Below, piece by piece: positions 60,042-64,000 of a stretch of DNA of 64,000 bases. The notes below the pieces were generated by a model, which worked only from the letters and a program-made list of their open reading frames with translations, was not told the origin of the DNA and did not search any database. Each line of letters starts with the position of its first letter. Within the stretch, counting starts at the first letter, position 1. Origin of the DNA: Bacillota bacterium (GTDB taxonomy: Bacteria > Bacillota > UBA4882 > UBA8346); NCBI GenBank assembly GCA_023402395.1, contig JAEYGI010000040.1, forward strand, positions 434,001-498,000, written 5' to 3'. A program made the translations under genes and the position numbers.

Positions 60042-61508
60042 ATGAATCGGCCAAATGTAATCGTAATCATGGCAGATCAGCTAAAAGCAACCGCATTGAA
60101 TTTATATGGAAATACATTTTGCAGTACACCGGCATTGGAGAGGCTTGCTAATGAAGGGGTTTTATTTCACCATGCCATTACTCCTCACCCCCTTTGCGTC
60201 CCTGCCAGAGTTTCCCTTTGGACCTCACAGTACCCCCATTCTCACGGCAGTAGAAGAAATGAAACACTGATAGCGCCGGATAGGATCCATGCCTTTAAAC
60301 TCTGGAAGGAAGCCGGTTACCATACGGGATTGATCGGCAAAAACCACTGTTTTGAGCATCCGGATGATTTGGCTCTTTTTGATGCATGGTGTGAGATTGA
60401 GCATTTTGGACGTGTAACAAGGTCCCCAATTAAAGGATTGGAATGGGTAAGGCCGGTAGACTGCATTGACAAGGCACATGCTGTAAGATGCAATATGCCC
60501 AAATTAAGTCCTCGTATCGAATGTGCCGTGACTGACTATCCGGAGGAAGATTACGCTAGCGCGGTATTGGCTCAACAGGCCATCCGTTTCTTGGAATCTC
60601 ATAAAAATGAGCCTTTTGCACTCTGGGTATCTTTTCCCGACCCCCATAACCCTTACGAAGTACCGAGAAGGTATGCGGAAATGTTTTCTAGGGATCGAAT
60701 TAAACTCCCACCATGGGCAGAAGGGGAGCTTGACAATGGGCCTGAACGCAATAAGGTGTTGTATGAGATGCTTGGACTTGGTGAGGATTCTGAGGAAGAT
60801 ATCTATAAGGTACTGGGAGTATATCATGGCATGATCCGTTTTATCGATGATGAAATTGGGAAAATCATCGATAGTCTGGAAAAGTTAAATCTCAGAGGAA
60901 ATACAATTGTAGTTTTCTGCTCAGACCATGGTGATTTCATGGGAGAGCATCGGATGATTGCAAAAGGCGGGGCTTTTTATGACTGTCTTACTCGTATTCC
61001 AATGATCGTATCATGGCCCGGACATATTCCATCCGGCACAATTGATCGCAGTATGGTGAACTTGATCGATGTAGTACCTACCTTATTAAAACTGCAAGGG
61101 TTTGAAATACCCCGCTCTATGCAGGGAGTACCGTTGCCTACAATTACCGAAGAGTTGCCACGGGAGGTTGCATTCTCGGAATATGGAGCGGGTGGACCAG
61201 CTTTTAAAATGTCCGATCTTGAAAAGTTTCCTAAGCCTTATGGACGGCATACCATTGCAGATACGCTTCAATGGCGTGAAGCGGAAGGTAGGAGGAAGAT
61301 GGTGCGTACCCGTGAATGGAAATATGTTCATGATCCAATGGGGGATAAGGATGAATTGTATGATCTGATAAATGATCCATGGGAGCTGTCTAATATCGTA
61401 GATAAGGACGAAAATATATTCATTGTTCAAGAATTGAAGCAAAAACTGGCGGATTGGAGCATGATGACTGAAGACTCCCAACCTGTACCCCTACCTTCAT
61501 ACAGATAG
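60042..61508 (+). CDS. Sulfatase (Cys-type, formylglycine-dependent), cytoplasmic
   Basis: 488-aa alkaline-phosphatase-superfamily sulfatase. Metal residues DQ are at 12-13; the maturation motif LCVPAR gives Cys52 (C-x-P-x-R), and CSDHGDFMGEH holds further metal ligands. The Cys form is activated by an oxygen-independent radical SAM maturase in anaerobes. No signal peptide, so the sulfate ester must be imported. ATG 60042 has only a weak GAAGAG-like site. It precedes a tripartite tricarboxylate transporter, whose likely cargo is the sulfated or freed organic acid. A related phosphonate monoester hydrolase cannot be ruled out. Confidence 0.9.
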   Translation: MNRPNVIVIMADQLKATALNLYGNTFCSTPALERLANEGVLFHHAITPHPLCVPARVSLWTSQYPHSHGSRRNETLIAPDRIHAFKLWKEAGYHTGLIGKNHCFEHPDDLALFDAWCEIEHFGRVTRSPIKGLEWVRPVDCIDKAHAVRCNMPKLSPRIECAVTDYPEEDYASAVLAQQAIRFLESHKNEPFALWVSFPDPHNPYEVPRRYAEMFSRDRIKLPPWAEGELDNGPERNKVLYEMLGLGEDSEEDIYKVLGVYHGMIRFIDDEIGKIIDSLEKLNLRGNTIVVFCSDHGDFMGEHRMIAKGGAFYDCLTRIPMIVSWPGHIPSGTIDRSMVNLIDVVPTLLKLQGFEIPRSMQGVPLPTITEELPREVAFSEYGAGGPAFKMSDLEKFPKPYGRHTIADTLQWREAEGRRKMVRTREWKYVHDPMGDKDELYDLINDPWELSNIVDKDENIFIVQELKQKLADWSMMTEDSQPVPLPSYR

Positions 61509-61619
61509 GGATGGAGATACTTCTCCATTGGAGAGTAGGGCGTTTGCTCAATTCACTATATAAAAATGAGCGGTGTTTCTAAATTATAAGTATCTAAATA
61601 AAAGGAGGTAAGTTTTATC

Positions 61620-62057
61620 GTGAAAATGGTGCGTATCGACGCCAAAACCATCTTTTCCGCCTGTATTTTATTGGTAAGCGTAATTTATCTTTATGATGCT
61701 AAAGATTTAGTATTAGGTACAATGAAGCGCCCCGGAGTAGGATTTTTGCCAATTGTATCAGGAACACTGTTGGCTTTTTTTTCTTTATTCGAATTAATAA
61801 GATCATATTTAAATAAAAATGGTTCGTCACAGATTAATATAAAATGGGCGAAAATTGCACTTTTCTTGGCTGGTGTTATCTTATATGCATTAGTCCTAAA
61901 ACTGATCGGGTACACCGTCGCAACCTTTGGTCTGTTGCTTTTTCTTACAAAGCTATTTGGCGCAAAATCTTGGGTAAAGCCTCTGATTTTTTCGATGGCG
62001 TTATCATTGGGTAGTTATTATTTGTTTGCGGAATTACTGCTAGTGCCATTACCATAG
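61620..62057 (+). CDS. Tripartite tricarboxylate transporter, small membrane subunit TctB
   Basis: 145-aa protein with about four hydrophobic helices in the TctB pattern (KRPGVGFLPIVSGTLLAFFS). GTG 61620 follows AAGGAGGT. Between the sulfatase and tctA, so part of a sulfatase-uptake operon. Low identity is normal for TctB; the call rests on topology and position before TctA. Confidence 0.88.
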   Translation: MKMVRIDAKTIFSACILLVSVIYLYDAKDLVLGTMKRPGVGFLPIVSGTLLAFFSLFELIRSYLNKNGSSQINIKWAKIALFLAGVILYALVLKLIGYTVATFGLLLFLTKLFGAKSWVKPLIFSMALSLGSYYLFAELLLVPLP

Positions 62058-62085
62058 TTGCTACATTAGAAGGGGTGTAAGAATA

Positions 62086-63588
62086 ATGGACATAATGTCA
62101 TTGCTGATTGAGGGGTTTAAAGCAAGTTTAACATCTACAAATATTATTGCATGTACAGTCGGGGTAATCATCGGAACACTGACCGGTATCCTCCCGGGAC
62201 TGGGATCGGGAGGCGCCATGGCATTATTACTGCCGCTAAGTTTCGGGATGGACGCCACTACGGCCCTGATCATGTTGGCTGGAATATATTACGGCTCCAT
62301 GTACGGCGGTTCTACGACATCAATACTGGTTAATGTTCCGGGTGAAAGCTCTTCGCTAATGACGTGCTTGGATGGATATCAAATGGCTAAAAAAGGGAGG
62401 GCTGGCGCTGCACTTGCCATTGCAGCATTTGGATCCTTTATTGCCGGGACCATTGGCCTTATTTTGCTAACTTTATTTGCTCCGCCACTTTCCAATATGG
62501 CATTATCTTTTGGCCCGCCGGAATATTTCGCGATAGCATTGATGGGTTTGATTGCTTTAGTGTTTTTATCCGGTTCAGTGGTAAGAGGAATTATCATGAT
62601 GATATTGGGTATAATGGTTGGAACTATTGGATTAGATCCATTAAGTGGTATAAACCGATTTACCATGGGAAGCGCTGAACTAACTAAAGGGATTGATTTT
62701 GTACTGGTTGCCATGGGATTATTTGGTTTAGGCGAAGTAATCAGCATGCTGTGTGAAGAAAATAAAGCTGTATCAATTCAAAACGTTCGTTTCCGTGAGT
62801 TATATCCTAATCGGGAAGAAGTTAAAAGGTCAATCAACCCGATGTTTAGGGGAAGTATCTTAGGTTTTCTATGTGGATTAATACCTGGACCGGCGGCTGT
62901 AGTTTCGACGTTTTTGTCATATGCAGTTGAAAAAAAAGTCAGTAAAACGCCTGAAGAATTCGGCAAGGGGGCAGTGGAAGGTGTAGCCGGGCCGGAATCG
63001 GCAAACAATGCAGCCAGTTCTGCGGCAATGGTTCCTCTGTTGTCTTTAGGGTTACCATTTGCGCCACCGATCGCAATCTTGTTAAGCGGTTTTTTGGTTC
63101 ATGGCATTACTCCCGGCCCGTCGCTAATAACCGAACATCCCGGGGTGTTTTGGGGACTGCTTGCCAGTATGTATATTGGGAATATATTATTGCTTATTAT
63201 TAATCTTCCTTTTGTCGGGGTGTTTGCATCTCTGCTTAAAACACCAAAAGCATACTTAATGCCGTTGATTGTGATTATCTCTTTTACGGGTGCTTTGGCA
63301 TTGAATAACAGTGTGTTTGATTTAGGTATATTAATTGTATTTGGGTTTATCGGTTACATTATGAGAGAGGTTGGGTATCAACCGGCTCCTCTGGCGATCG
63401 GCCTAATTTTGGGACCCATTATCGAAAAAAGCTTAACCCAAAGCTTAATCTTGTTTGATGGGAATCTCCTGTCCTTTTTAATGAGGCCGGTTTCTGCAAC
63501 TTTTCTGGGTTTGGCCATTATCGTTTTGATTGTCGGAACATATGGGAATCTACGCAAGTACTTTCTGGCGAAAAGAACAACGAACTAA
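62086..63588 (+). CDS. Tripartite tricarboxylate transporter, large permease TctA
   Basis: 500-aa permease with about 12 helices. TctA hallmarks: GTLTGILPGLGSGGAMALLL, YYGSMYGGSTTSILVNVPGE and GVAGPESANNAASSAAMVPL. It imports a carboxylate-type substrate using an ion gradient together with TctB and TctC. ATG 62086 follows AAGGGGTG; ATG 62095 is an alternative. Followed by a 156-bp spacer with a short 10-codon frame of no clear meaning. Confidence 0.96.
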   Translation: MDIMSLLIEGFKASLTSTNIIACTVGVIIGTLTGILPGLGSGGAMALLLPLSFGMDATTALIMLAGIYYGSMYGGSTTSILVNVPGESSSLMTCLDGYQMAKKGRAGAALAIAAFGSFIAGTIGLILLTLFAPPLSNMALSFGPPEYFAIALMGLIALVFLSGSVVRGIIMMILGIMVGTIGLDPLSGINRFTMGSAELTKGIDFVLVAMGLFGLGEVISMLCEENKAVSIQNVRFRELYPNREEVKRSINPMFRGSILGFLCGLIPGPAAVVSTFLSYAVEKKVSKTPEEFGKGAVEGVAGPESANNAASSAAMVPLLSLGLPFAPPIAILLSGFLVHGITPGPSLITEHPGVFWGLLASMYIGNILLLIINLPFVGVFASLLKTPKAYLMPLIVIISFTGALALNNSVFDLGILIVFGFIGYIMREVGYQPAPLAIGLILGPIIEKSLTQSLILFDGNLLSFLMRPVSATFLGLAIIVLIVGTYGNLRKYFLAKRTTN

Positions 63589-63744
63589 ATGTCTCATGGT
63601 ATCCTTACCAAACCAAAACCAGGGAATAAAGGGGGTGGCATATGAAGACTAACAGATTAAAGTGGTCAACTGTATAAATGACTCCCAAATGGCAGCTGAA
63701 GCGTTCTTTGTGAAGTAATGGAAAAACAAGAGGAGGAAAAAGAA

Positions 63745-64000
63745 ATGAAGGCAAAAAGCTTTGTTCCTGTACTTGGAATCGCATTATTATTAGTTTTACT
63801 GGGGACTGGATGGACTTGGGGGGGTAAAAAAGAAACTCCGGGCACGTCCCAATATCCCGTTAAGCCGATCCAAGTTATTGTACCTATGGCACCAGGAGGT
63901 GCGTCTGATTTAACGGCCCGCGCAATGGAGAAGGTATCCAAACAGTATCTTGGCCAACCGCTTGTGATTGTAAATAAAGTGGGAGCATCTGGCGTGATTG
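63745..64000 (+). CDS. Tripartite tricarboxylate transporter binding protein TctC/Bug (3' partial)
   Basis: The frame is open from ATG 63745 to the window end (85 codons). ATG follows AGGAGG. It has a signal peptide (MKAKSFVPVLGIALLLVLLG, then a WTWGGKK stretch) and the Bug-family start YPVKPIQVIVPMAPGGASDL followed by ARAMEKV and LGQPLVIVNKVGASG. It binds the transported organic acid outside the cell. Completes the TctBAC set after the sulfatase. Confidence 0.92.
   Translation, partial: MKAKSFVPVLGIALLLVLLGTGWTWGGKKETPGTSQYPVKPIQVIVPMAPGGASDLTARAMEKVSKQYLGQPLVIVNKVGASGVI

Noticed and set aside
63637..63677. 10-codon frame between tctA and tctC
   Set aside because: It has a passable ribosome site but nothing else to support it.

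Overview
The window looks like the chromosome of an anaerobic, plant-matter-associated Gram-positive bacterium (Bacillota; a Clostridia- or Limnochordia-like lineage is my guess). The evidence is PyrR with a PyrR-type attenuator, the electron-transfer (PyrK) type of dihydroorotate dehydrogenase, strong AGGAGG ribosome sites with GTG/TTG starts, a ykkC-family riboswitch ahead of purine genes, a Cys-type sulfatase, a ferredoxin-fused aldo-keto reductase, a molybdate locus and cellulose-binding modules. Most of the DNA is GC-rich. The last 4 kb and several intergenic stretches are clearly more AT-rich.

Region by region. (1) 1-10.4 kb: pyrimidine operon pyrR(partial)-pyrB-pyrC-carA-carB-pyrK-pyrD-pyrE, then purE and a terminator; pyrF is not in its usual place. 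(2) 10.5-40.6 kb: an accessory block lying between purE and the other purine genes. It holds a hairpin-rich element, a cytoplasmic pectinesterase, two giant secreted proteins (2,539 and 3,676 aa), an ankyrin protein, a Gfo/Idh oxidoreductase with a sugar-type binding protein, an alcohol dehydrogenase/aldo-keto reductase pair divergent from an HxlR regulator, and two methyltransferases behind a leader-peptide-like region. The 3,676-aa protein is an Rhs/YD-repeat toxin with two CBM3 cellulose-binding modules, a discoidin-like insert and a C-terminal lipase; the ankyrin protein is its probable immunity partner. (3) 40.7-48.4 kb: a purine operon behind a probable PRPP riboswitch: purB-purF-purM-purN-(FabZ-like)-purC-purD. 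purH, purK and purSQL are not present. (4) 48.5-50.3 kb: murI and an uncharacterised repeat protein. (5) 50.7-59.4 kb: molybdenum/tungsten region. A leftward trio (soluble ABC ATPase, HypB/UreG-like GTPase, signal-less binding protein, no permease) faces a broken methyltransferase gene, modD, an HTH/binding-domain regulator, a stand-alone Mop protein and modABC. (6) 59.9-64 kb: an AT-rich sulfatase plus tripartite tricarboxylate transporter (tctB, tctA, partial tctC) under a promoter bracketed by two identical palindromes.

Four intergenic spacers (12.1, 32.2, 50.4 and 59.6 kb) carry arrays with an exact 21-bp period but different sequences, each unit tending to contain a small dyad. Three lie next to a transcription-terminator hairpin and the fourth next to a perfect hairpin. 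I regard these arrays, the permease-less Mo-locus trio, the CBM3-Rhs-lipase/ankyrin pair and the attenuator-like leader before the methyltransferases as the best candidates for something undescribed. All calls are by eye from sequence; no database search was run.
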